A DNA stretch of 64,000 bases from Cellulomonas telluris. GTDB taxonomy: Bacteria > Actinomycetota > Actinomycetes > Actinomycetales > Cellulomonadaceae. The notes beneath the pieces are model-generated. The model worked only from the letters and a program-made list of their open reading frames with translations. It was not told the origin of the DNA and did no database searches. Position numbers and translations under genes: made by a program. The stretch lies in NCBI RefSeq assembly GCF_004886325.1, contig NZ_QXFN01000005.1, positions 372,001-436,000 of the forward strand, read 5' to 3'. Below are positions 33,298 through 40,194 of this stretch, in pieces (positions within the stretch are counted from its first letter, which is position 1; the number at the start of each line of letters is the position of its first letter).

Positions 33298-33801
33298 TCA
33301 CCGTGTGCTGAGGACCTCCCGCACGAAGCGCGTCGAGCGCTCGCGCAGTCCCGCGACGCGCCGCGCGACGATCGCCTCGCGCACCGCGTCGACGTCCGAG
33401 CCGGCCTCCGTGCGGGTCGGCGGGCGCCGCACGTTGGCGGAGCACAGGAAGTCGGTGCACAGGAGCGTGCCGATCGTGTTGCCGCGCCGCCCGGAGGCGC
33501 CGCCGCGGCGGGCGACGTACAGCGTGACGTCGTCGGTGACGACGACGTCCTCGCACCAGGCGCACACGGCGCGGCGGCGCGCGCGGGTGCCCTCGCTCGC
33601 GCGCAGGAGCACGCCGACGGGCTCCTCCGCGACCTCGAGGACGACGTAGGCGCTCAGCGGGGCCTTGCGGTCCCGCCACCCGAGGTAGTCCAGACGGTCC
33701 CAGTCGAGGGCGTCGAGGTCGGGCAGGGTGGCCTGGTTCGCCTCGCGGCGGGAGGCGTTGACGAAGGCGTTGCGGATCTGCTTCTCGGTCAGGGCGTGCA
33801 T
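33298..33801 (-). CDS. FBP-type C4 zinc-finger protein (EF-G-binding/FusB-like C-terminus)
   Basis: 167 aa. The C-terminal half has the four-Cys treble-clef-like finger of FusB-type proteins: CAWCEDV and, 40 residues later, CTDFLCSANVRRPPTRT. The N-terminal half (MHALTEKQIRNAFVNASRREA) is the helical part. FusB/FBP proteins bind EF-G and free stalled EF-G from ribosomes; staphylococcal forms give fusidic-acid resistance. Actinobacterial versions are chromosomal and of unproven function. A weak ribosome-binding site precedes ATG 33801. Confidence 0.85.
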   Translation of the reverse strand: MHALTEKQIRNAFVNASRREANQATLPDLDALDWDRLDYLGWRDRKAPLSAYVVLEVAEEPVGVLLRASEGTRARRRAVCAWCEDVVVTDDVTLYVARRGGASGRRGNTIGTLLCTDFLCSANVRRPPTRTEAGSDVDAVREAIVARRVAGLRERSTRFVREVLSTR

Positions 33802-34039
33802 GGCGGTTCTCGGCTTCCGTGGGTCGGGAGCCGCCGACGGGCGCGGGTGTGCCGGGGCACGGGCGCGCGCACGGGCCGGGAGGGGCCCGGTGACGACGGT
33901 CGGCGGCGGGGCGGATGTGCCGCGTCCGCGCCTGCGACACCCCGGCGGCGCGCTGCGCCGCACGTCACGCCCACCGCCGCGGCGACGTGCGACGGCGTCC
34001 GGCCGTCAGGTCACCGCGTGCGGAGGGCGGGTGGGGGTG
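33802..34039. other. GC-rich upstream region of the FBP gene
   Basis: No supported gene. The 440 bp between the FBP gene and the helicase terminator contain one possible small ORF (34040-34144). The rest holds GC-rich low-complexity sequence without recognisable operators or RNA motifs. Confidence 0.35.
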
Positions 34040-34144
34040 TCAGAGGTGCGCGACGCGATCGCGCGCGGACACCGAGCAGGCCTGCACGGCCACCTCGCAC
34101 CCCGCGGTCTCGTCCCGCACGTCTCGCTCCTCACCGCTCGTCAC
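34040..34144 (-). CDS. Possible 34-aa small protein
   Basis: GTG 34144 opens VTSGEERDVRDETAGCEVAV and the frame continues to RDRVAHL and TGA. 31 of 34 sense codons end in G or C, GGGAG lies 8 nt before the start, and a TAGCAT -10 candidate lies at 34173-34178. Two Cys (C-x6-C) are present. It could be a real small protein or regulatory upstream ORF for the FBP gene; evidence is modest because short high-GC frames arise by chance. Confidence 0.3.
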   Translation of the reverse strand: MTSGEERDVRDETAGCEVAVQACSVSARDRVAHL

Positions 34145-34184
34145 GGCCGCCGCTCCCGGCACCCGACCGTCGATGCTACGCCTC

Positions 34185-34228
34185 GGCGCGGGCAGGTCCA
34201 CCGGGTCTCCGGTGGACCTGCCCGCGCC
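34185..34228 (-). terminator. Perfect 20-bp stem terminator of the helicase gene
   Basis: GGCGCGGGCAGGTCCACCGG (34185-34204) pairs with its exact complement at 34209-34228 around a GTCT tetraloop, 20 nt past the helicase stop. Confidence 0.8.
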
Positions 34229-34248
34229 GGGCGCATCCGTCCCGGGGG

Positions 34249-35790
34249 TCAGCGCCCGCGGCGCGCACCCGTGCGGCTGCCCATCGACATGCGCACGGCG
34301 CCGCTCGCGCCCGACCCGGGGGTCGACGTGGAGTACGTGGCGGTGCGCGACGCACCGCCCTCGCGGCCGGCGCCGCGCGCCTGGCCCGTCGAGGCGCCGG
34401 CCGCAGCCGCCGCACCCGCGCCCCGGCCGCGTCCGCCGCGGCGGCGACGACGCGCACCGGTGCCGTCACCCGACCCGCCGCCCGCCGGGGCACCACCGGG
34501 GCGTCCGCCCTGGTCGCCACGACCGGCAGCCGGACGGCCGCCCGCGGGGGCCGCCTTCTTCCGGGTGGCGACCGGCGCGGCGGGCGCCGGCACGGCCGTC
34601 GCCACGACCGGCGCCATCGGTGCGCCGACGAGGCGCTCGAGCACGGCGTCCCCGGCGCGGACCTGCTGCGGCCGCACCTGGATGCCGGCCTGGCGCGTCA
34701 TCGTGCGCACCTCGTGCTCCTGCTCGGGAAGGACGAGCGTCGCGACCGTGCCGCCGGAGCCCGCGCGGGCCGTGCGGCCGGAGCGGTGCAGGTACGCCTT
34801 GTGCTCGGCCGGCGGGTCGACGTGCACGACGAGCTCGACGTCGTCGACGTGGATGCCGCGCGCGGCGATGTCGGTGGCGACGAGGACGCGCACCTCACCG
34901 GACGAGAAGGCCTCGAGGTTGCGCTCGCGCGCGCCCTGGCTGAGGTTGCCGTGCAGGTCGACCGCGGGGATGCCGGTGGACGTGAGCTGCTTGGCGAGCT
35001 TCTTGGCCTGGTGCTTGGTGCGCATGAACAGCACCCGCCGGCCGGTGCCCGACGCGAGGTGCCGCACGACGTCCTTCTTCGTGTCCGCGCCGTCGACGTG
35101 GAAGACGTGGTGCGTCATCGTCGAGACGGGCGACGCGGCGGAGTCCACGGAGTGGCGCAGCGGGTCCTTGAGGAACGCGGCGACGATCTTGTCCACACCG
35201 TTGTCGAGCGTGGCGCTGAACAGCATGCGCTGGCCGCCGGCCGGCGTGGCCGACAGGATGCGCCGCACGCCGGGCAGGAAGCCGAGGTCGGCCATGTGGT
35301 CGGCCTCGTCGAGCACGGTGATGCGGACGTCGGCGAGCGAGATGATCCGCTGCCCCATGAGGTCCTCGAGGCGGCCGGGGCACGCGACGACGATGTCGAC
35401 GCAGCCCTTGAGGGCCGACTCCTGCGGACGCTGCGAGACGCCGCCGAAGATCGTCGTGACCGTGAGGCCGGCGGCCTTCGCGAGCGGCTCGAGGGTCGCG
35501 GCGATCTGCGACGCGAGCTCGCGGGTCGGGGCGAGGACGAGACCGGTGGGGCGGGACGGGGCACGGCGCACGGGCGTCGTGCCGGGCACGAGGCCGGCGA
35601 GGCGGGCGACGAGCGGCAGGCTGAACGCGAGGGTCTTGCCGGAGCCGGTGCGGCCGCGGCCGAGCACGTCGCGGCCCGCGAGCGTGTCGGGCAGCGTCGC
35701 CGCCTGGATCGGGAAGGGATCGCTCACGCCGCGGGCGGCGAGGGAGCGGACGAGGACCTCGGGCAGGCCGAGGGAGGAGAAGCTGGGCAC
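34249..35790 (-). CDS. DEAD-box RNA helicase
   Basis: 513 aa. Q-motif region FSSLGLPEVLVRSLAARGVSDPFPIQAATLP, Walker A GRGRTGSGKT, APTRELASQI, PGRLEDLM, Walker B VLDEADHMAD, SAT in LFSATLDNGV, and helicase-C motifs LFMRTKHQAKKL, ATDIAARGIHVDDV and HRSGRTARAG. A roughly 130-residue basic Arg/Gly/Ala-rich tail, typical of RhlE/CsdA-type actinobacterial helicases, follows. It remodels RNA in ribosome assembly or cold stress. GTG 35790 starts the Q-motif. Confidence 0.95.
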   Translation of the reverse strand: MPSFSSLGLPEVLVRSLAARGVSDPFPIQAATLPDTLAGRDVLGRGRTGSGKTLAFSLPLVARLAGLVPGTTPVRRAPSRPTGLVLAPTRELASQIAATLEPLAKAAGLTVTTIFGGVSQRPQESALKGCVDIVVACPGRLEDLMGQRIISLADVRITVLDEADHMADLGFLPGVRRILSATPAGGQRMLFSATLDNGVDKIVAAFLKDPLRHSVDSAASPVSTMTHHVFHVDGADTKKDVVRHLASGTGRRVLFMRTKHQAKKLAKQLTSTGIPAVDLHGNLSQGARERNLEAFSSGEVRVLVATDIAARGIHVDDVELVVHVDPPAEHKAYLHRSGRTARAGSGGTVATLVLPEQEHEVRTMTRQAGIQVRPQQVRAGDAVLERLVGAPMAPVVATAVPAPAAPVATRKKAAPAGGRPAAGRGDQGGRPGGAPAGGGSGDGTGARRRRRGGRGRGAGAAAAAGASTGQARGAGREGGASRTATYSTSTPGSGASGAVRMSMGSRTGARRGR

Positions 35791-35899
35791 AGTGGGTCGC
35801 CTTTCGCGGCGGTCGTGGGGGCGTCCGCCAGCACCACGGGCCGGGACGCGGGCGCGCTCCCGGAGACTTCGACCGGGGCGGCGCCGGTCCCAGTGTGCC

Positions 35900-37180
35900 C
35901 TACCGCGGCTCCGGGACCGCTGACGACTCGCTCACAGCCGCTTCCGGGGACGTCCGGGCGGACGTCCGTCCCCCGATCGGGCGCACCCGGTCGGCGACCA
36001 GCAGGCCGAGCGCGATCACCACGGTGAGCGGCAGCAGCGCCGGGCGGACCCCGCCGACCTCCTCCGCGAGCAGGCCGATGAGCGGCGGCGCGGTGAGCTG
36101 CGCGAACGAGCTGAACGACGTCGCGACGGCGACGCGCGCGGCGGCCCGCTCCGGCTCGTCCGCGGCGGCGGCGACGGCGAGCGGGTTGGGCAGCGCCGCG
36201 CCGACGCCCCACGCGACGATGCCGAGCCAGGCCAGCGGCAGCGTCGGCGCGAGGCAGAACAGCAGCAGGCCCGCGAGCGCGCACGCCTGCGACGTGCGCA
36301 GCACGGCCACGCGCCCGAAGCGGTCGACCAGGCGCGTGCCGGTGAGCCGGACCACCGTCATGGCCGTGACGAACGAGCCGTACGCGAGCGCTCCCACCGC
36401 CTCCGGCTGGTCGAGCCCGGTCGCGACCGCGAGGCTCAGCCAGTTCGCCGCGGACCCCTCCGCGAGCGCGGAGGCCAGCAGGACGACGCCGATGAGGAGC
36501 GTGCGGGGCTCCGCCCACGCGCCGAGGGCCGAGCCGCGGGCGGCACCGCGGGCGGCACGCTCGGCCCGGCTCGACGGTCCCGCGTCCAGGGCGGTCGCGG
36601 GCCGCACCGTGGCCAGGCGTCCCGCAGCGACCAGCACCGCGATCACCAGCACGTGCACCGACACCGGCACACCGGCGGCGGACGACGCCGCACCGACGAG
36701 CGCGCCGAGCGCCGCGCCGACCGAGAAGGCCGCGTGCATGTGGGGCAGGACGGTGCGCCCGAGCCGCCGCTCGACGGCGGCGCCGTCGAGGTTGATCGGG
36801 ACGTTGACGAGCGCGCCGCTCGCGCCGTTGAGCAGCGCGCCCACGGCGAACACGGGGACGCTGCCGAGCGCGGTCCCGGCGGCGACGAGGCCGAGCCCGG
36901 CGAGGCCGCCGGCGGTCGCGACCGTGACGGTCCGGCGGGTCCCGAGCCGGCCGACCACCGCGCCCGCGAGCAGCAGCGTCACCAGCGCGCCGGCCGCTCC
37001 CGCGACGAGGAGGGCGCCGAGCGTGCCGGTGCTGACGCCCAGCGACTCGCGGATCGACGGGAGCCGGCTCATCCAGCTGGGCCCGATGACGCCGAACAGC
37101 GCGAACTGCGCGAGCAGCGCCACCCGGGCGGTGCGCACGACGGTGTCGGTCCCGGGGGTCTGGCTGCGCACGGACCCCAT
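35900..37180 (-). CDS. Major facilitator superfamily transporter
   Basis: 426 aa with about twelve hydrophobic helices, starting RTARVALLAQFALFGVIGPSW. Cytoplasmic loop motif-A-like sequence GAVVGRLGTRRTV lies between helices 2 and 3, and a second copy (TRLVDRFGRVAVL) in the second half. Family style (SMRLPSIRESLGVSTG-like) matches YbjJ/inner-membrane MFS proteins. ATG 37180 follows GGGGGAGGA and is preferred over the longer frame. Divergent TetR gene at 37271 probably represses it. Substrate unknown. Confidence 0.88.
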   Translation of the reverse strand: MGSVRSQTPGTDTVVRTARVALLAQFALFGVIGPSWMSRLPSIRESLGVSTGTLGALLVAGAAGALVTLLLAGAVVGRLGTRRTVTVATAGGLAGLGLVAAGTALGSVPVFAVGALLNGASGALVNVPINLDGAAVERRLGRTVLPHMHAAFSVGAALGALVGAASSAAGVPVSVHVLVIAVLVAAGRLATVRPATALDAGPSSRAERAARGAARGSALGAWAEPRTLLIGVVLLASALAEGSAANWLSLAVATGLDQPEAVGALAYGSFVTAMTVVRLTGTRLVDRFGRVAVLRTSQACALAGLLLFCLAPTLPLAWLGIVAWGVGAALPNPLAVAAAADEPERAAARVAVATSFSSFAQLTAPPLIGLLAEEVGGVRPALLPLTVVIALGLLVADRVRPIGGRTSARTSPEAAVSESSAVPEPR

Positions 37181-37256
37181 CGTCCTCCCCCGCCCGCGGT
37201 GGCGCGGACGGCGCCCGCCCACCGGGACCCCGGGGACCGTGCGCGGGGTGCGCTGC

Positions 37257-37262
37257 TAGCGT
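37257..37262 (+). promoter_or_regulatory. Leaderless -10 element for TetR gene
   Basis: TAGCGT is followed by 8 nt and ATG 37271. Confidence 0.4.
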
Positions 37263-37270
37263 CGGCGCCC

Positions 37271-37936
37271 ATGCCGGGCCGCACCGGACGTCCGCGGACC
37301 GTGGGCGCCTCCCCCACGGGCCTGGGCACGCGCGCCGACATCCTGCACGCCGGTGCGCGCCTGTTCTGCACGGTCGGGTACGGCAGCACCAGCACGCACG
37401 CGCTCGCCCGGGTCGCCGGCGTGCGGCAGGCGACGCTCTACCACCACTTCCCCGGCAAGCACGCGGTGCTGCTCGAGCTCCTGCTCGGCACGGTGCAGCC
37501 GTCGCTCGACGCCGCGCGGGACCTGCTCGGCCGCGACGAGCCCGCGCCGGCGCGCCTGTGGTCGCTGTGCGCGGGGGACGTGCGGCTGCTGTGCTCCGGG
37601 GAGGACAACCTCGGTGCGCTGTACCTGCTGCCCGAGCTGGACGACGAGCGGTTCGCGCCGTTCCACGAGCGCCGCGCCGAGCTGGAGGGCACGTACCGCG
37701 CCCTGGTCGCGGCCTGCGGCGTCCCACCGGCGGACGTCGTGCGCACCGCCGCGCTCGTGCTGGGCCTCGTCGAGAGCGTCATCCTCCAGCGCCGCCGGGC
37801 GCCGGAGACGCTCGACGCGCGCACCGCCGAGGCCGTGGCCGACGCGGCCCTGGCCCTGGTCGGCCTCGACCCGGACGCGTGCGCCGCGCACGCGCGCACC
37901 GCCCGGACGCTGCTGCCGGCCGCCGCCGCGGACTGA
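37271..37936 (+). CDS. TetR-family regulator (beside MFS transporter)
   Basis: 221 aa. N-terminal HTH: ADILHAGARLFCTVGYGSTSTHALARVAGVRQATLYHHFPGKHAVLLELL. The C-terminal ligand domain is helical with no recognised subgroup. It is divergent from the MFS gene (90-bp gap), the usual arrangement for a repressor of an efflux pump. It ends 7 bp before the convergent membrane-protein stop. Confidence 0.92.
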   Translation: MPGRTGRPRTVGASPTGLGTRADILHAGARLFCTVGYGSTSTHALARVAGVRQATLYHHFPGKHAVLLELLLGTVQPSLDAARDLLGRDEPAPARLWSLCAGDVRLLCSGEDNLGALYLLPELDDERFAPFHERRAELEGTYRALVAACGVPPADVVRTAALVLGLVESVILQRRRAPETLDARTAEAVADAALALVGLDPDACAAHARTARTLLPAAAAD

Positions 37937-37942
37937 GCGCGG

Positions 37943-38566
37943 TCAGCGGGGCGCCCGCGACGCGTCGAGCACGGCGTGCAGCGCCCCCGTCGCCGCGACC
38001 GCCGCGACCGGCAGCCACTCGGACGCCTGCGGGAACGCGAGCATCGTGCCGAGCGCCGCGAGGTACAGGTTCGTCAGCCCCGACGTCGTGCGCAGGCCGC
38101 GCAGCGCGCCGTCCAGCACCCGCGCGACGCGTCCCCCCGCGCGGCCGGGGCCGTCCGTGGCGCCCGGGTCGAGCGTGGCCGCGTGCCCGAGCAGCGTGAA
38201 CCCGAGCACGGCGACGACCGTGACGAGCGCCGCCGGCCGCCACGCGTCGCCGTCCACGGCGGTGAGCGCCGCCGGGACGGCGAGGACGACGCCGATCGTC
38301 ATCGCGACGAGGTCGGCGGTCGGCGCGCGGGTCAGGTCGAACGGGCGGCGCGCGGCCGACGCGACGGCCGACCGGTTCGCGGTGCCCCACAGCACCGCCG
38401 GGAACAGCACGACCCACAGCAGCGCGAGCTCGCGGACGGTGGCCGCCAGGCACGCGCCGACCACGAGCCCGAGGACCAGCCCGCCGAGGTGCACGAGGGC
38501 CCACGAGAGCAGGCCGCGGCGGGCGCGTGCGGGCGCGGGAGGGTCCGGGGTCGTCACCGTGGGCAT
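37943..38566 (-). CDS. Integral membrane protein of unknown function
   Basis: 207 aa. Five or so hydrophobic segments: ALVHLGGLVLGLVVGACLAAT, LALLWVVLFPAVLWGTA, LVAMTIGVVLAVPAAL, AALVTVVAVLGFTLLG, and a C-terminal one after TSGLTNLYLAALGT. No family is recognised. Leaderless promoter (TACGGT, 7 nt before ATG). No operon partner is seen; its neighbours face or leave in other directions. Confidence 0.75.
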   Translation of the reverse strand: MPTVTTPDPPAPARARRGLLSWALVHLGGLVLGLVVGACLAATVRELALLWVVLFPAVLWGTANRSAVASAARRPFDLTRAPTADLVAMTIGVVLAVPAALTAVDGDAWRPAALVTVVAVLGFTLLGHAATLDPGATDGPGRAGGRVARVLDGALRGLRTTSGLTNLYLAALGTMLAFPQASEWLPVAAVAATGALHAVLDASRAPR

Positions 38567-38573
38567 GCGCCCG

Positions 38574-38579
38574 ACCGTA
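38574..38579 (-). promoter_or_regulatory. Leaderless -10 element
   Basis: Minus-strand TACGGT, then 7 nt, then ATG 38566. Confidence 0.4.
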
Positions 38580-38580
38580 G

Positions 38581-38628
38581 CCGGGCCGCCCGGCGGCCCG
38601 GTGCACCGGACGGCGCCGCGCGGCGCCG
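38581..38628 (-). terminator. Tandem GC hairpins after the kinase-like gene
   Basis: CCGGGCCGCC-C-GGCGGCCCGG (38581-38601) and CGGCGCCG-CG-CGGCGCCG (38611-38628) lie just past the stop at 38631. Confidence 0.6.
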
Positions 38629-38630
38629 CG

Positions 38631-39245
38631 TCACCGCTCCACGAGGGCCGGGTGCCGTGGGTCGTCGGTGCGCACGACCACGTCCGCGACGTCCTGCGGC
38701 GCGACCTCGTCCTCGTAGCGGGCGAACGCGGGCAGCTGCCACGCCCGCTCCGGGCCGAGCCGGCGCGCGAGGGTCGCGGGCCGCACGGTCAGGTGCACGG
38801 TGAGCTCCGCGTCGAACCAGCGCCCGAGCAGCAGCTCGCCGTCGAGCACGAGGACGGCGCGCTCCGGCACGGTCGCGTAGGCGGCGCGGGTCGCGCGGTC
38901 CCGGGCCGCGTCCCACAGCGTCGGCAGGTAGCGGCCCTCGGCGGCGAACGGGGCGAGCACCTCCCGGGCGAGGGCGCCCGCGTCGAGCCGGTCCTCCAGG
39001 TACGCGTCCGGGTCCTCCCGGCCGTGCTCGTACCGCAGCGACGCCGGGCGCAGGAAGTCGTCGGCGTGCACCCGCGCCACCGCGTGCCCGGCCGCGCGCA
39101 GCGGCTCGACGAGCGCGTCGGCCAGGTCGGCCGCGCCCAGCGGCGCCGCACCGTCGACGAGGACGCGCTGCCGCCCGTCCCCGGCGAGCACCAGGCCCAC
39201 GACGTGGTCGACGAGCGCGGCGGGGCTGACGGGACGGACGGGCAC
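38631..39245 (-). CDS. Uridine kinase-like P-loop-fold protein with degenerate Walker A
   Basis: 204 aa. The fold and length match actinobacterial uridine-kinase-like proteins: VARVHADDFLRPASLRY (substrate Asp-Asp), LWDAARDRATRAAY, VLVLDGELLLG and VHLTVRPATLARRLG. But at the P-loop it reads VLVDGAAPLGAADLADAL, without the GxxGxGK[S/T] sequence: the phosphate-binding Lys is missing. It may be inactive as a kinase or use another nucleotide mode. GTG 39245 gives the standard start; the gene is short of a recognisable ribosome-binding site. Confidence 0.8.
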   Translation of the reverse strand: MPVRPVSPAALVDHVVGLVLAGDGRQRVLVDGAAPLGAADLADALVEPLRAAGHAVARVHADDFLRPASLRYEHGREDPDAYLEDRLDAGALAREVLAPFAAEGRYLPTLWDAARDRATRAAYATVPERAVLVLDGELLLGRWFDAELTVHLTVRPATLARRLGPERAWQLPAFARYEDEVAPQDVADVVVRTDDPRHPALVER

Positions 39246-39300
39246 GGGACCACCCCACCACGGCCGCCCCACGGCGTCGTGCCGGCCGCGGCGGGACGGG

Positions 39301-40092
39301 TCAGACGGGCGGCGCGGGGAACCGCACGCCCGTCCCCCAGCCCACCTCCCACCCCTGCGAATCGTCGAACCAGTCGGCGAAGGAGACCGGCAGCCGCCGC
39401 TCGCGCTCGACCAGCGCGAGCAGCTCGGCGTACCAGCCGGCGTAGGTCCAGTCCCGCCAGGGCCGCCCGAACGCGGGTACGGCCGCGACGAGCGCGTCGG
39501 CGACCGCGTCGGGCGTCGTCGACGCCGTGACGTCGAGCCCGACGACGTCGGTGCCGTTGCCGGTGGACCACGACAGCTCGCGCCGGCCTGCGTCCTCGCC
39601 CACCGACCCGGGCGCGGCGGACAGCGTCAGCCGCCAGTACACCCCCGACGGCGACATGCCCGGCGACACCCGCACGTGCTGGTGCCCCCGCCGGTGCAGC
39701 ACGGCGACGGCCTGCAGCACACGCACCGCGACGACGTCCGGGGCGTCGAGCAGGCGCGGCGCCCAGAACGGCTGCTCGGTGTAGAGGAAGAACCCGTCGA
39801 GGGGCTGGGCGTCGTCCCCGACCGCAACGCGGCACATCCGCCCCGTGCGGCTGGGCACCACCCACAGCGTCGTGCGGTGGTCCATCCGGTCGAGGAACGC
39901 CTGCACCCCGGAGCGGGTGGTGTCGCCGGCGAGGACGCACTCCACCCCGCCGAGCAGGGCCGTCACGTACGCGGGGTGCGTCGACGTGCCGGCGGACACG
40001 GTGGCCTCGGACGTCTCGGCCACCCAGCGCCGCAGCAGCCGGACGAGGTCGCCGAGGTCGGTGCAGCGCTGTCCGGGCGGGATGAAGGCCAT
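39301..40092 (-). CDS. Hypothetical protein, 263 aa
   Basis: Family not recognised. The protein is soluble, starts MAFIPPGQRCTDLGDLVRLL and has no signal peptide. It has alternating beta and loop segments (TTLWVVPSRTGRMCRVAVGDDAQP, HVRVSPGMSPSGVYWRLTLSA) and a Trp-rich C-terminus (PWRDWTYAGWYAELLALV, SFADWFDDSQGWEVGWG). Start ATG 40092 follows AGGAG. Codon use is typical of the genome. It is flanked by terminators and so is probably monocistronic. Confidence 0.7.
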   Translation of the reverse strand: MAFIPPGQRCTDLGDLVRLLRRWVAETSEATVSAGTSTHPAYVTALLGGVECVLAGDTTRSGVQAFLDRMDHRTTLWVVPSRTGRMCRVAVGDDAQPLDGFFLYTEQPFWAPRLLDAPDVVAVRVLQAVAVLHRRGHQHVRVSPGMSPSGVYWRLTLSAAPGSVGEDAGRRELSWSTGNGTDVVGLDVTASTTPDAVADALVAAVPAFGRPWRDWTYAGWYAELLALVERERRLPVSFADWFDDSQGWEVGWGTGVRFPAPPV

Positions 40093-40152
40093 GCGGGCTC
40101 CTGGGGACGGGGGCGTCCGGCGCACGGTACCGGCCGGGCTGGACGCGCGGAC

Positions 40153-40184
40153 GGGCCGCCGCACCGGGGTCGGTGCGACGGCCC
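40153..40184 (-). terminator. Hairpin terminator of the MMPL gene
   Basis: GGGCCGCCGCACCG pairs with CGGTGCGACGGCCC (one mismatch) around a GGGT loop, 10 nt past the MMPL stop at 40195. Confidence 0.65.
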
Positions 40185-40194
40185 GCCCGCGGGG

